NCBI GenBank assembly: GCA_021568835.1
Contig: JAKGSH010000001.1
Location: forward strand, 62,001 to 126,000
Length of the DNA: 64,000 nucleotides
Source: Streptomyces sp. Tue 6430
GTDB taxonomy: Bacteria; Actinomycetota; Actinomycetes; Streptomycetales; Streptomycetaceae
Reading direction: 5' to 3'
The notes beneath the pieces were generated by a model. That model did no database searches, was not told where the DNA came from, and saw only the letters and a list, made by a program, of their open reading frames with translations. Every line of letters begins with the position of its first letter. Position 1 is the first letter of the stretch. The position numbers and the translations under genes are program-made. Positions 54,537 through 64,000 of the stretch are shown here, piece after piece.

Positions 54537-56354
54537 GTGCGTACGTCCATCGCCACCGTCTCCCTCAGCGGATCCCTCACCGAGAAGCTCACGGCCGCGG
54601 CCCGGGCGGGCTTCGACGGCGTCGAGATCTTCGAGAACGACCTGCTCGCCAGCCCCCTCACCCCCGAGGAGATCCGCGCCCGCTGCGCCGACCTCGGCCT
54701 CACCATCGACCTCTACCAGCCGATGCGGGACATCGAGGCGGTGCCCGCCGACGCCTTCGCCCGCAACCTGCGCCGCGCCCGCGCCAAGTTCTCGCTGATG
54801 AACCGGCTCGGCACCGACACCGTCCTGGTCTGCTCCAGCGTCTCCCCGCTCGCGGAGGACGACGACGCCCTCGCCGCCGAACAGCTCGCCCGGCTCGCGG
54901 ACCTCGCCCAGGACTTCGGCGTCCGCGTCGCCTACGAGGCGCTCGCCTGGGGACGGCACGTCAGCACGTACGACCACGCCTGGCGCATCGTCGAGAGCGC
55001 CGGACACCCCGCGCTCGGCACCTGTCTGGACAGCTTCCACATCCTGTCCCGCGGCTCCGACCCGAAGCCGATCGAGGACATCCCCGGCGAGAAGATCTTC
55101 TTCCTCCAGCTCGCCGACGCCCCGCTGCCCGCGATGGACGTCCTCCAGTGGTCCCGCCACCACCGCCGGTTCCCCGGCCAGGGCGGCTTCGACGTGGCGG
55201 GCCTCCTGCGGCACGTGCTGCGCACCGGATACGACGGCCCGCTCTCCCTGGAGGTCTTCAACGACGTGTTCCGGCAGGCCGAGGCCGGTCCGACCGCGGT
55301 GGACGCCCGCCGCTCCCTGCTCCTGCTCCAGGAGCGGACCGGCCTCGGCGGCCTGCCCGCGCCGGTCGTCCCCACCGGCGTCGCCTTCGCCGAACTGGTC
55401 ACCCCCGACGCCGAGCCCGTCACCGCCCTCCTCGGCGCCCTCGGCTTCGCCCGCACCGCCCGCCACCGCGGCAAACCCGTCGAACTGTGGGAGCGCGGCG
55501 AGGCCCGCGTCCTGGTCAACACCGGCCCGGCCGCCCCCTCCCGCTCCCGGCACCGCCCGAGCGGGGCGACCCCCGCCGACGGCACCCGCCTGGCCGCCGT
55601 CGGACTGGAGTCGCCGGACCCGGCCGGCGCCGCCCGCCGCGCCGAGGCTCTCCTCGCCCCCGTCCTGCCGCGCCGCCGCGCCCCCGAGGACGCCCCCCTG
55701 GACGCCGTGGCCGCCCCCGACGGCACCGAACTCTTCTTCTGCGCGACGGACCGGCCCCGGCTCCCGGACTGGCGGGCCGACTTCGCGGACCTGCCGGGCG
55801 CCGCCGCCCCGCGGGACGGCGTGCGCATCGACCACCTCTCCCTCACCCAGCCCTGGCACCACTTCGACGAGGCGGTCCTCTTCCACCGCGGCGTGCTCGG
55901 CCTCGACGCCCAGGACAGCGTCGACGTCGCCGACCCCTACGGGCTGCTGCGCAGCCGCGCCGTCAGCACTGCCGACGGCGCCGTCCGCATCCCCCTCACG
56001 GTCGGTGCCGCGCCCGGCGACGACACCGCGCACGTCCGGCACATCGCCCTGGCCGTCCCCGACGTGGTCGCGGCGGCCCGCCGCTTCAGCGAGGCCGGCG
56101 GCCGCCTCCTGCCGATCCCCGCGAACTACCACGACGACCTCGCGGCCCGGTACGAGTTCGCCGACGGCGAGCTGGAGACGTACCGCGAGCTGGGCATCCT
56201 CTACGACCGGGACGCGCACGGCGTCTTCCGGCACTGCTACACCCGCACCGTCGGCCGCGTCTTCCTCGAACTCGTCCAGCGCGACGGCGGCTACCGGGGC
56301 TACGGCGCCGTGAACGCGCCGGTGCGGCTGGCGGCCCAGCACGCCGGGCGCTGA
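54537..56354 (+). CDS. 3-dehydroshikimate dehydratase fused to HPPD-like VOC domain (QsuB type)
   Basis: A 605-residue protein from a GTG at 54537. Residues about 1-275 are a xylose-isomerase-like TIM barrel: ATVSLSGSLTEKLTAAARAG, GVEIFENDLL, VAYEALAWGRH, GTCLDSFHIL and FFLQLADAPLPAMD carry the Glu, Asp, His and Gln metal ligands (Mg or Mn). Residues about 285-600 hold two VOC domains like 4-hydroxyphenylpyruvate dioxygenase: RIDHLSLTQPWHHFDEAVLF, HIALAVPDVV and FLELVQRDGGYRGYGA with the terminal Glu ligand. QsuB-type fusions make protocatechuate from 3-dehydroshikimate; the second half's role is unclear. Downstream of the dehydrogenase, under the same probable TetR control. Confidence 0.86.
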   Translation: MRTSIATVSLSGSLTEKLTAAARAGFDGVEIFENDLLASPLTPEEIRARCADLGLTIDLYQPMRDIEAVPADAFARNLRRARAKFSLMNRLGTDTVLVCSSVSPLAEDDDALAAEQLARLADLAQDFGVRVAYEALAWGRHVSTYDHAWRIVESAGHPALGTCLDSFHILSRGSDPKPIEDIPGEKIFFLQLADAPLPAMDVLQWSRHHRRFPGQGGFDVAGLLRHVLRTGYDGPLSLEVFNDVFRQAEAGPTAVDARRSLLLLQERTGLGGLPAPVVPTGVAFAELVTPDAEPVTALLGALGFARTARHRGKPVELWERGEARVLVNTGPAAPSRSRHRPSGATPADGTRLAAVGLESPDPAGAARRAEALLAPVLPRRRAPEDAPLDAVAAPDGTELFFCATDRPRLPDWRADFADLPGAAAPRDGVRIDHLSLTQPWHHFDEAVLFHRGVLGLDAQDSVDVADPYGLLRSRAVSTADGAVRIPLTVGAAPGDDTAHVRHIALAVPDVVAAARRFSEAGGRLLPIPANYHDDLAARYEFADGELETYRELGILYDRDAHGVFRHCYTRTVGRVFLELVQRDGGYRGYGAVNAPVRLAAQHAGR

Positions 56355-56363
56355 CCGGCCCGG

Positions 56364-56413
56364 GCGCCGACCGGCGGGCAACGCCCCGGCGCCGACCGGC
56401 GGGCAACGCCCCG
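56364..56413. repeat. 25-bp perfect tandem duplication
   Basis: GCGCCGACCGGCGGGCAACG plus CCCCG, twice, at 56364-56388 and 56389-56413, filling the spacer between the converging dehydratase and pentapeptide-protein genes. CCGACCGGCGGG can pair with itself and may terminate both. Confidence 0.65.
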
Positions 56414-56415
56414 CT

Positions 56416-57890
56416 CTACTGACGGCTGACCGTCCTCGTCACACCGGCGACGACGGTCGTGGCGAGGATCCAGCCGGTGAGGATCAGGACGTACGACAGG
56501 CTCTGGTGCCAGCCGGACGGGGCGAACGCGGACTCCTGACCGAACGAGACGACCGGCAGGAGCAGGTCGAGCGTGTAGAAGACCGGGTCGAAGTCGGGGG
56601 CCTCGGACGCCTTCAGCGCCCGCGGGTGCTCCAGCGCGAACGCCACCGACCCGGCCGCCAGCAGCGACAGCAGCCAGCCGGCGGCCCGCAGCGGGCGGAA
56701 GCCGTAGCCGACGGCCGCGTCCTGCAGGTGCCCCCACAGCCGGCCGTACCAGGGGAGCGTGCCCCGGTGCCGGCGCAGCTTGGCGAGCTGCACCAGCCGG
56801 GCGGCCCGGTCGTCGCCGGTGTGGCGGTAGGCGGCGGTGAGCTGCTCGTAGGCGTGCGGGTCGAACGCGCCGTCGTCGCGCTCCAGCATGGGCAGCCGGC
56901 GTTCGACGGGCTCGTGCGGGGTGAGGAAGGTGTAGGTGAGGTCGAGCAGGCGCACCTGGCCGGGCAGCATCTCCGGCTCGACGTGGAGCTGGCTGATCTC
57001 GGCGCGCCGCAGGTTGAGCCTGCCCTCGATCGGCGGGCCCCGCGCAGCCACAGCTCGCCGACCGCACAGCTGCTGGCCCGCAGGGCGGTGCCGCCGGGGC
57101 AGGAGAGCGTCGCGTACAGCAGGTCGATCCGGCCGGGTACGCGTGCGCCGCGCAGATCGATCCGGCCGTGGGCGCGCAGCCGGCGGCCGATGAGGTTGGC
57201 GCCGACCTCGAGGGACTCCCCGTCCAGGACGTGCGCCCCCGGGTTGCTCAGCTCGGCTTCCTCCAGGTCGATCGAGCCGGCCACGCTCGCGCCGTCGAGC
57301 CGGATCAGGCCATGGGTGCGCAGGCCGCGGGCGCAGAGGTCGTCGTCGACGGAGATCCGGTTGAGCTGGAGCACGGTCCGTGCCGGGCCGTCGGCGCCCG
57401 TCTCCACGCCCGCTTCCGCGCCGATCTCCGCGTCGTCGAGGTACAGGGCCCCCGAGATCTGGGCCCCGACGAGGCTCACCACGCCGTCGACACGACAGCC
57501 GGTCATGCGCAGTCCGCCGTCGATCCGGGAGTGCGCCGCCGACAGGCCCGGCAGTACGGAGTCGCGCAGGGTGACGTAGCCGAGCTGGGCGCCGGAGAGG
57601 CGCGGTGCCTCGTCGAAGCGGCAGTGGTGGAGGCGGATGACGCTGTCGACGGTCGCGTACCGCAGGTCGAGCACGCCGGTGATGCGGGCACCCGCCACCC
57701 TGAGTGCCGCCACTTCGCCCGGTTCCCTGGGCCCGTTGAGGAGCAGCGTCCGCAACACGGCTGCCCGCAGGGTCCGTTCGGGTCCGTCCTCGGTGCCGTC
57801 GGTGCCGTCGGTCCGGAAGTCCACGGTCTGCGCCGTGGCGAAGGCCCGCCAGACGCGCTGTTCGGCCGGTGTCAGATCGTTGATCTCCAT
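56416..57890 (-). CDS. Pentapeptide-like membrane protein ('membrane-associated oxidoreductase' type; frameshifted)
   Basis: ATG at 57890 (MEINDLTPAEQRVWRAFATA). About 490 residues. Residues about 60-330 are repeating strands with degenerate A/L-x-L-x-G units (ARITGVLDLRYATVDSVIRL; AQISGALYLDDAEI), suggesting a right-handed beta-helix. After a basic cytosolic region (AYRHTGDDRAARLVQLAKLR) two or three membrane helices close the protein (GWLLSLLAAGSVAFALEHP; YVLILTGWILATTVVAGV). Streptomyces homologs are often labelled membrane-associated oxidoreductase, but no cofactor site is visible. The frame breaks near 57038 in GGGCCCCGCG (LWLRG then PPIEGRLNLRRAE). Neighbour of the pentose-phosphate operon but separated by 150 bases. 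Confidence 0.65.
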
Positions 57891-58043
57891 CAGCCGCGAC
57901 TCTGGCGGGCCCTCCGCGCGGTGTCAACCAGCATCCGACGGGCCGTCAGCACCGGTGGCGTGCCCGGTGAGTGGCGGGCGGTCCGGCCGGGGGTGCCGAC
58001 CGGACCCGCTCCGCCTTCTCCCGGGAGTGCCCCGCGACCGGAC

Positions 58044-58925
58044 CTACTGCTCAGCCGACTCGACGGCGTGGCCGCCGAACTGGTTGCGCAGGGCGGCGAT
58101 CATCTTCATCTGCGGCGAGTCCTCCTGGCGGGAGGCGAACCGCGCGAACAGCGAGGCCGTGATGGCCGGGAGCGGCACCGCGTTGTCGATGGCCGCCTCG
58201 ACGGTCCAGCGGCCCTCGCCGGAGTCCTGGGCGTAGCCGCGCAGCTTGTCCAGGTGCTCGTCCTCGTCGAGGGCGTCGACCGCGAGGTCGAGCAGCCAGG
58301 ACCGGATGACCGTGCCCTCCTGCCAGGAGCGGAAGACCTCGCGGACGTCGGTGACCGAGTCGACCTTCTCCAGCAGCTCCCAGCCCTCGGCGTAGGCCTG
58401 CATCATGGCGTACTCGATGCCGTTGTGGACCATCTTGGCGAAGTGCCCGGCGCCGACCTTGCCGGCGTGCACCGCGCCGAAGTCGCCCTCGGGCTTGAGC
58501 GCCTCGAAGACCGGCTGCACCTTGGCGACGTGCTCCGGGTCGCCGCCGTACATCAGCGCGTAGCCGTTCTCCAGGCCCCACACCCCGCCCGAGACGCCGC
58601 AGTCGACGAAGCCGATGCCCTTGGCCGCCAGTTCCGCGGCGTGCTTCTCGTCGTCCGTCCAGCGGGAGTTGCCGCCGTCGACGACGACGTCGCCCGGCTC
58701 CAGCAGCTCGCCCAGCTCGTCGACGGTCGACTGGGTGGCGGCACCGGCCGGGACCATCACCCAGACCGTGCGCGGCGCTTCGAGGCTCCGCACGAGTTCG
58801 GCGAGGTCGCTCACGTCGGACAGGTCGGGGTTGCGGTCGTATCCGACGACGGTGTGGCCCGCGCGGCGGATCCGCTCGCGCATGTTGCCGCCCATCTTGC
58901 CGAGACCGATCAGACCCAGCTGCAT
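58044..58925 (-). CDS. gnd: 6-phosphogluconate dehydrogenase, decarboxylating (short NAD type)
   Basis: A 293-residue protein from the ATG at 58925, one base after the pgi stop. Rossmann motif LGLIGLGKMGGNMRERI at the very start; VDGGNSRWTD, GFVDCGVSGGVWGLENGYAL and VGAGHFAKMVHNGIEYAMMQ hold the substrate-binding and catalytic Lys/Asn residues. The length (about 300 rather than 470) is typical of the GndA/YqeC group, which often prefers NAD. It converts 6-phosphogluconate to ribulose 5-phosphate and closes the tal-zwf-opcA-pgi-gnd operon. Confidence 0.92.
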   Translation of the reverse strand: MQLGLIGLGKMGGNMRERIRRAGHTVVGYDRNPDLSDVSDLAELVRSLEAPRTVWVMVPAGAATQSTVDELGELLEPGDVVVDGGNSRWTDDEKHAAELAAKGIGFVDCGVSGGVWGLENGYALMYGGDPEHVAKVQPVFEALKPEGDFGAVHAGKVGAGHFAKMVHNGIEYAMMQAYAEGWELLEKVDSVTDVREVFRSWQEGTVIRSWLLDLAVDALDEDEHLDKLRGYAQDSGEGRWTVEAAIDNAVPLPAITASLFARFASRQEDSPQMKMIAALRNQFGGHAVESAEQ

Positions 58926-58926
58926 G

Positions 58927-60573
58927 TCAGTGCACTTCCTTCAGTTCGCGGTAGGCGGCCACGAGGGCCTTCGTGGAGGTGTCCAGGCCGGGGACGTCGG
59001 TGCCCTCGGTCAGTGCGGGTTCGACGCGCTTGGCGAGGACCTTGCCCAGTTCCACGCCCCACTGGTCGAAGGAGTCGATGTCCCAGACCGCGCCCTGGAC
59101 GAACACCTTGTGCTCGTACAGGGCGATGAGCTGACCGAGCACCGACGGCGTCAGCTCGGCCGCCAGGATCGTGGTGGTGGGGTGGTTGCCGCGGAACGTC
59201 TTGTGCGCCACCAACTCCTCCGGGACCCCCTCGGCACGCACCTCGTCGGGCGTCTTGCCGAAGGCCAGCGCCTGGGTCTGCGCGAAGAAGTTCGCCATCA
59301 ACAGATCGTGCTGGGCAGCGAGTTCCGCGCCCAGCTCGCCCACCGGACGGGCGAAACCGATGAAGTCCGCCGGGATCAGCTTCGTACCCTGGTGGATCAA
59401 CTGGTAGTAGGCGTGCTGCCCGTTGGTCCCCGGCGTGCCCCACACCACCGGACCCGTCTGCCACCCCACCGGCCGACCGTCACGGGTGACGGACTTGCCG
59501 TTGGACTCCATGTCCAGCTGCTGCAGATACGCCGTGAACTTCGACAGGTAGTGGCTGTAGGGCAGCACCGCGTGCGACTGCGCGTCATGGAAGTTGCCGT
59601 ACCAGATGCCCAGCAGAGCCAGCAGCAGCGGCGCGTTCGCCTCCGCCGGAGCCGTGCGGAAGTGCTCGTCGACCAGGCGGAAGCCGTCCAGCATCTCGCG
59701 GAAACGGTCCGCACCGACGGCGATCATCAACGACAGGCCGATCGCCGAGTCGAAGGAGTAACGGCCTCCCACCCAGTCCCAGAACGCGAACATGTTCGCC
59801 GGGTCGATGCCGAAGGCGGCGACCTTCTCCGCGTTCGTCGACAGCGCCACGAAGTGCTTCGCGACCGCCTTCTCGTCGCCGCCCAGGCCCTCCAGGAGCC
59901 AGGACCGGGCCGAGGTCGCGTTGGTGACCGTCTCGATCGTGGTGAACGTCTTCGACGCCACGACGAACAGCGTCTCCGCCGGATCCAGGTCCCGCACCGC
60001 CTCGTGCAGGTCCGCCCCGTCCACGTTGGACACGAACCGCACCGTCAACGACCGGTCGGTGAACGCCCGCAGCGCCTCGTACGCCATCGCCGGACCCAGA
60101 TCCGAACCACCGATACCGATGTTGACGACAGTGCGGATCCGCCGCCCGGTGTGACCGGTCCACTCACCCGACCGCACCCGCCCGGCGAAATCAGCCATCT
60201 TGTCGAGCACGGCGTGCACCTTGGGCACCACGTTCTCGCCGTCCACCTCGACCACCGCGTCCCGCGGAGCACGCAACGCGGTGTGCAGCACCGCCCGGTC
60301 CTCGGTGACGTTGATCCTCTCACCGCGCAACATCGCGTCCCGCAGACCGAACACACCGGTCGCGGCGGCGAGTTCCTGCAACAGCGCGAGGGTCTCGTCG
60401 GTGATCAGGTGCTTGGAGTAGTCGATGCGCAGGTCGCCGACGCGCACGACGTACCGTTCGGCGCGCCCGGGGTCGGCGGCGAACAGCTCGCGCAGATCCG
60501 CGCGTTGCCGGGCGCGGTGGTCCTCCAGCGCGGCCCACTCGGGCCGCCGGGTGAGCACGGGGGTGTCAGACAT
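58927..60573 (-). CDS. pgi: Glucose-6-phosphate isomerase
   Basis: A 548-residue protein from the ATG at 60573. Typical signatures: [19 protein letters not shown], the sugar-phosphate loop [32 protein letters not shown] and [20 protein letters not shown], and the C-terminal [19 protein letters not shown] with the catalytic Lys. It interconverts glucose and fructose 6-phosphates and recycles fructose 6-phosphate into the oxidative pentose pathway. Its start overlaps the opcA stop by 8 bases. GC and codon usage are like the neighbours. Confidence 0.95.
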   Translation of the reverse strand: MSDTPVLTRRPEWAALEDHRARQRADLRELFAADPGRAERYVVRVGDLRIDYSKHLITDETLALLQELAAATGVFGLRDAMLRGERINVTEDRAVLHTALRAPRDAVVEVDGENVVPKVHAVLDKMADFAGRVRSGEWTGHTGRRIRTVVNIGIGGSDLGPAMAYEALRAFTDRSLTVRFVSNVDGADLHEAVRDLDPAETLFVVASKTFTTIETVTNATSARSWLLEGLGGDEKAVAKHFVALSTNAEKVAAFGIDPANMFAFWDWVGGRYSFDSAIGLSLMIAVGADRFREMLDGFRLVDEHFRTAPAEANAPLLLALLGIWYGNFHDAQSHAVLPYSHYLSKFTAYLQQLDMESNGKSVTRDGRPVGWQTGPVVWGTPGTNGQHAYYQLIHQGTKLIPADFIGFARPVGELGAELAAQHDLLMANFFAQTQALAFGKTPDEVRAEGVPEELVAHKTFRGNHPTTTILAAELTPSVLGQLIALYEHKVFVQGAVWDIDSFDQWGVELGKVLAKRVEPALTEGTDVPGLDTSTKALVAAYRELKEVH

Positions 60574-61500
60574 GGGCGGGGGTCTCCTCGGTGGCCTCGC
60601 CCGCAGGGCGACGGCGTACATCTCGTCCGCGTCGAGGCGCCGCAGCTCCTCGGCGATCAGTTCGGAGGTGGGGCGGACCTTCAGCGCGAGGGTCCGCGAG
60701 GGCTGGCCCGGCAGGGACATCGTGGCCAGCGGGCCCTCGGGCCGGTCGATGACGATCTCGCCGTCGCCGGTGCCGAGCCGGACGGCCGTCACGACCGGAC
60801 CGGCGGTCTCCACCCGGTCCACGGACACCTTCAGCCGGGCCTCCAGCCAGCGCGCGAGCAGTTCGGCGCTCGGGTTGTCCGCCTCGCTCTCCACGGCCGC
60901 CGAGACGATCGGCACCCGTGCCTGGTCCAGCGCCGCCGCCAGCATCGAACGCCACGGCGTCAGCCGGGTCCACGCCAGGTCGGTGTCGCCGGGCGCGTAC
61001 GACTGCACGCGCGCCTCCAGTGCCCGCAGGGGCCGCTCGACGGCGTACATGTCGGTGATCCGGCGCTGGGCCAGCGCGCCCAGCGGGTCCTTGACCGGGT
61101 TCTGCGGCGCGTCCACCGGCCACCACACGACGACCGGGGCGTCCGGCAGCAGCAGCGGCAGCACCACGGAGTCGGCGTGCTCGGACACCTCGCCGTAGGT
61201 CCGCAGGATCACCGTCTCCCCGGTGCCGGCCTCGGAACCCACCCGGACCTCGGCGTCGAGCCGCGAATGCGTGCGCTCGCGGGGGGTGCGGGGGTGCCGC
61301 TTGATGACGACCAGGGTGCGCGAGGGATGCTCGTGCGAGGCCTCCTCGGCCGCCTTGATCGAGTCGTAGGCGTTCTCCTCGTCCGTGACGATCACCATCG
61401 TCAGGACCATGCCCACGGCCGGTGTGCCGATGGCGCGGCGGCCCTTCACCAACGCCTTGTTGATCTTGCTTGCCGTGGTGTCGGTCAGGTCGATCTTCAT
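60566..61500 (-). CDS. opcA: OpcA, glucose-6-phosphate dehydrogenase assembly protein (frameshifted near end)
   Basis: ATG at 61500, overlapping the zwf stop (ATGA). About 311 residues: [53 protein letters not shown] and [20 protein letters not shown]. OpcA is needed for activity of the actinomycete and cyanobacterial G6PD. The frame breaks at the CGCCCGC run near 60600: the first frame runs on into pgi, while one restored base gives [14 protein letters not shown] and a TGA at 60566. This deletion in a conserved housekeeping gene supports sequencing error as the cause of frameshifts in the window. Confidence 0.88.
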
Positions 61501-63041
61501 GGCCTGCGCCAGCTCCGTCCGTCTCGTGCGAGCATCTCGTCGGCTTCCTCGGGTCCCCAGCTGCCCGAGGCGTACTGGGCGGGCCTGCCGTGCCGTGCCC
61601 AGTGCTCCTCGATCGGGTCGAGGATCCTCCAGGACTCTTCCACTTCCTGGTGGCGCGGGAACAGGTTGGCGTCGCCGAGCAGCACGTCCAGGATGAGGCG
61701 CTCGTACGCCTCCGGGCTGGACTCCGTGAAGGACTCGCCGTACGCGAAGTCCATCGTGACGTCCCGGATCTCCATCGACGTGCCCGGCACCTTGGAGCCG
61801 AAGCGGACGGTGACGCCCTCGTCGGGCTGGACCCGGATGACGATCGCGTTGGCGCCGAGTTCCTCGGTGGCGCTGGAGTCGAAGGGGGAGTGCGGCGCCC
61901 GCTGGAAGACCACCGCGATCTCGGTGACGCGGCGGCCCAGGCGCTTGCCGGTGCGCAGGTAGAACGGCACGCCCGCCCAGCGGCGGTTGTCGACGTTCAG
62001 CCGGACGGCGGCGTAGGTGTCCGTGGTCGACGCCGGGTCGATGCCGTCCTCCTTCAGGTAGCCGCGCACCTTCTCGCCGCCCTGCCAGGCGCCCGCGTAC
62101 TGCGCCCGCACCGTGTGCCGGCCGAGGTCCTCGGGCAGCTTCACGGCGTTGAGGACCTTCAGCTTCTCGGTCAGCAGCGCGTCCGCGTCGAAGGAGGCGG
62201 GCTCCTCCATCGCGGTCAGCGCCATCAGCTGCAGGAGGTGGTTCTGGATGACGTCCCGGGCGGCGCCGATGCCGTCGTAGTAGCCGGCCCGGCCGCCGAT
62301 GCCGATGTCCTCGGCCATGGTGATCTGCACGTGGTCCACGAAGGACCGGTTCCAGATCGGCTCGAACATCTGGTTGGCGAAGCGCAGCGCCAGGATGTTC
62401 TGGACGGTCTCCTTGCCCAGGTAGTGGTCGATGCGGAACACCTGGTCCGGGGCGAACACGTCGTGCACGATCGCGTTCAGCTCCCGCGCGCTCGCCAGGT
62501 CGTGCCCGAACGGCTTCTCGATGACGCCCCGCCGCCACGACCCGTCCGGCGCGTTCGCCAGCCCGTGCTTCTTGAGCTGCTCGACGACCTTGGGGAAGAA
62601 CTTCGGCGGGACCGACAGGTAGAAGGCGAAGTTGCCGCCGGTGCCGCGGGACCGGTCCAGCTCCTCGACGGCGTCGCGCAGCTGCTTGAACGCCGCGTCG
62701 TCGTCGAAGTCGCCCGGGACGAACCGCATGCCCTCGGCGAGCTGCTGCCAGACCTCCTCGCGGAACGGCGTCCGCGCGTGCTCGCGCACCGCGTCGTGGA
62801 CGACCTGCGCGAAGTCCTGGTCCTCCCAGTCGCGGCGCGCGAAGCCGACGAGCGAGAAGCCCGGCGGGAGCAGGCCGCGGTTGGCGAGGTCGTAGACGGC
62901 GGGCATCAGCTTCTTGCGGGACAGGTCGCCGGTCACGCCGAAGATGACGAGTCCGGACGGGCCGGCGATACGGGGCAGGCGCCGGTCGCGGGGATCCCGC
63001 AACGGGTTCTCCCAGGCGGCGTCGGTGCCGGCAGTGCTCAT
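61497..63041 (-). CDS. zwf: Glucose-6-phosphate 1-dehydrogenase
   Basis: A 514-residue protein from the ATG at 63041, overlapping the tal stop (ATGA). NADP-binding [20 protein letters not shown]; catalytic [19 protein letters not shown] with the conserved His pair; [10 protein letters not shown] and KLPEDLG; C-terminal [20 protein letters not shown]. It makes NADPH and 6-phosphogluconolactone and is the main entry to the pathway. The operon arrangement with opcA, tal, pgi and gnd fits one of the two S. coelicolor zwf operons. Confidence 0.95.
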   Translation of the reverse strand: MSTAGTDAAWENPLRDPRDRRLPRIAGPSGLVIFGVTGDLSRKKLMPAVYDLANRGLLPPGFSLVGFARRDWEDQDFAQVVHDAVREHARTPFREEVWQQLAEGMRFVPGDFDDDAAFKQLRDAVEELDRSRGTGGNFAFYLSVPPKFFPKVVEQLKKHGLANAPDGSWRRGVIEKPFGHDLASARELNAIVHDVFAPDQVFRIDHYLGKETVQNILALRFANQMFEPIWNRSFVDHVQITMAEDIGIGGRAGYYDGIGAARDVIQNHLLQLMALTAMEEPASFDADALLTEKLKVLNAVKLPEDLGRHTVRAQYAGAWQGGEKVRGYLKEDGIDPASTTDTYAAVRLNVDNRRWAGVPFYLRTGKRLGRRVTEIAVVFQRAPHSPFDSSATEELGANAIVIRVQPDEGVTVRFGSKVPGTSMEIRDVTMDFAYGESFTESSPEAYERLILDVLLGDANLFPRHQEVEESWRILDPIEEHWARHGRPAQYASGSWGPEEADEMLARDGRSWRRP

Positions 63042-64000
63042 TCCGCGTCAACTCCCTCGGTGTCCAGTGCCTCGGTCGTCTCGGCCGCCCCGACCGCCTC
63101 GGTGTCGAGTGCCTCGGTGTTCAGCGACTTCGCGACCGCGTCCAGCAGGTCCTGCCACGCCACCGCGAACTTGGCGACGCCCTCCTCCTCCAACCGGGTG
63201 ACCACCTCGTCGTAGGAGATGCCGAGCGCCGCCACGGCGGCGAGGTCCGCACGGGCCTGCGCGTAGCCGCCGGTGACCGTGTCACCGGTGACGGCGCCGT
63301 GGTCGGCGGTGGCCCTCAGCGTGGCCTCCGGCATCGTGTTGACGGTGCCGGGCGCCACGAGCTCGTCGACGTACAGCGTGTCCTTGTACGCAGGATCCTT
63401 CACACCGGTGGATGCCCACAGCGGACGCTGCTTGTTCGCCTTCGCCCCGGCGAGGGCGGTCCAGCGGTCCCCCGCGAAGACCTCCTCGTACGCCTGGTAG
63501 GCCAGCCGCGCGTTGGCGAGCGCCGCCCGGCCCCGGAGCGCGAGGGCCTCGTCGGTGCCGAGGACGGTGAGGCGCTTGTCGATCTCGGCGTCGACGCGGG
63601 AGACGAAGAAGGAGGCGACGGAGTGGATCGCGGAGAGGTCGAGGCCCCGCGCGGCGGCCTTCTCCAGGCCCGCCAGGTAGGCGTCCATGACCTCGCGGTA
63701 GCGCTCCAGGGAGAAGATCAGCGTGACGTTGACGCTGATGCCGAGGCCGACGACCTCGGTGATCGCGGGGAGACCGGCCTTCGTCGCCGGGATCTTGATC
63801 ATGACGTTGGGGCGGTCCACGAGCCAGGCCAGCTGCTTCGCCTCGGCGATCGTGGCCGCGGTCTCGTGGGCGAGACGCGGATCGACCTCGATGGAGACCC
63901 GGCCGTCACGGCCGGCCGTGGCCGTGTAAACGGAGTGCAGGACGTCGGCGGCCGCGCGCACGTCCGCGGTCGTCATCATCCGTACCGCCTCGTCGACCGT
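63038..64000 (-). CDS. tal: Transaldolase (5' end beyond window)
   Basis: The visible 320 codons read in from the window edge ([20 protein letters not shown]) to a TGA at 63038. [20 protein letters not shown], the Schiff-base lysine in [35 protein letters not shown] and the end motif [20 protein letters not shown] identify a TalB-type transaldolase. About 50 N-terminal residues lie outside. Its C-terminal tail has an unusual repetitive [14 protein letters not shown] extension. First visible gene of the pentose-phosphate operon; tkt would be expected upstream. Confidence 0.93.
   Translation of the reverse strand, partial: TVDEAVRMMTTADVRAAADVLHSVYTATAGRDGRVSIEVDPRLAHETAATIAEAKQLAWLVDRPNVMIKIPATKAGLPAITEVVGLGISVNVTLIFSLERYREVMDAYLAGLEKAAARGLDLSAIHSVASFFVSRVDAEIDKRLTVLGTDEALALRGRAALANARLAYQAYEEVFAGDRWTALAGAKANKQRPLWASTGVKDPAYKDTLYVDELVAPGTVNTMPEATLRATADHGAVTGDTVTGGYAQARADLAAVAALGISYDEVVTRLEEEGVAKFAVAWQDLLDAVAKSLNTEALDTEAVGAAETTEALDTEGVDAE

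Noticed and set aside
58615..61962. A 1115-codon plus-strand frame opposite gnd, pgi, opcA and zwf
   Set aside because: Antisense shadow; the minus strand encodes well-known enzymes there.

Overview
The window is chromosomal DNA of a Streptomyces-like actinomycete. GC content is about 70 %, GTG starts and ATGA/GTGA stop-start overlaps are frequent, and many families are typical of the genus: XRE-DUF5753/DUF397 pairs, opcA beside zwf, and a DppB-DppC fusion. From memory, not checked here, the order from about 34 kb to the end follows the Streptomyces coelicolor SCO6644-SCO6663 neighbourhood (transporter, CDP-alcohol transferase, 6-PTPS homolog SCO6650, GTP cyclohydrolase SCO6655, pentose-phosphate genes). 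In that species the Pgl phage-resistance genes lie just upstream, so the left half here probably occupies a known variable, defence-rich position.

Left part (1-33.6 kb, accessory). An RNase A-like polymorphic toxin, its putative immunity gene and an orphan toxin-tail/CdiI-like cassette come first. Decaying or frameshifted regulator genes, small secreted proteins and a membrane/lipoprotein pair follow. Three paralogous XRE-DUF5753/DUF397 cassettes share an upstream 19-bp palindrome (GTACAG-N7-CTGTAC). The middle copy is interrupted by a 1.27-kb element with 19-bp terminal inverted repeats and a 4-bp target duplication, whose only recognisable gene is a MerR regulator. A TerD protein fused to a PD-(D/E)XK-like nuclease lies between them. 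Next is a minus-strand block of restriction/defence type: HTH-N6-adenine methylase with a specificity-like tail, Ser/Thr kinase, SNF2-type helicase and a very large Eco57I-like methylase. The target-recognition half of that methylase has clearly lower GC. A secreted lipase with TIG domains and two fragments of FAD enzymes close the region.

Middle (33.6-46.6 kb). A GNAT, an oligopeptide-type ABC importer and an MFS exporter precede a conserved cluster: CDP-alcohol transferase, MDR dehydrogenase, 6-PTPS homolog, GT4 glycosyltransferase, SAM methyltransferase, YbhN-like membrane protein, creatininase-family amidohydrolase and a GTP cyclohydrolase II with Met120 where the canonical enzyme has Tyr. 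The last two predict an archaeal-style GTP to FAPy to deformylated pyrimidine route feeding an unknown product.

Right part (46.6-64 kb). A beta-lactamase-fold esterase, a TetR/MFS pair with tandem palindromic operators and a PPOX-class protein precede a quinate/shikimate catabolic locus (MHS transporter, TetR regulator, shikimate dehydrogenase, 3-dehydroshikimate dehydratase/HPPD-like fusion). Its two promoters share an ACTGG-NN-AGTTAGT site. A pentapeptide-type membrane protein and the operon tal-zwf-opcA-pgi-gnd, which supplies NADPH and pentose phosphates, complete the window.

Caution: about 28 genes or gene parts are broken by single-base frameshifts. Every one checked has the phase of a one-base deletion, and several lie in G/C runs. 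This pattern suggests uncorrected sequencing errors rather than mass pseudogenisation. Such genes are annotated across the shift.
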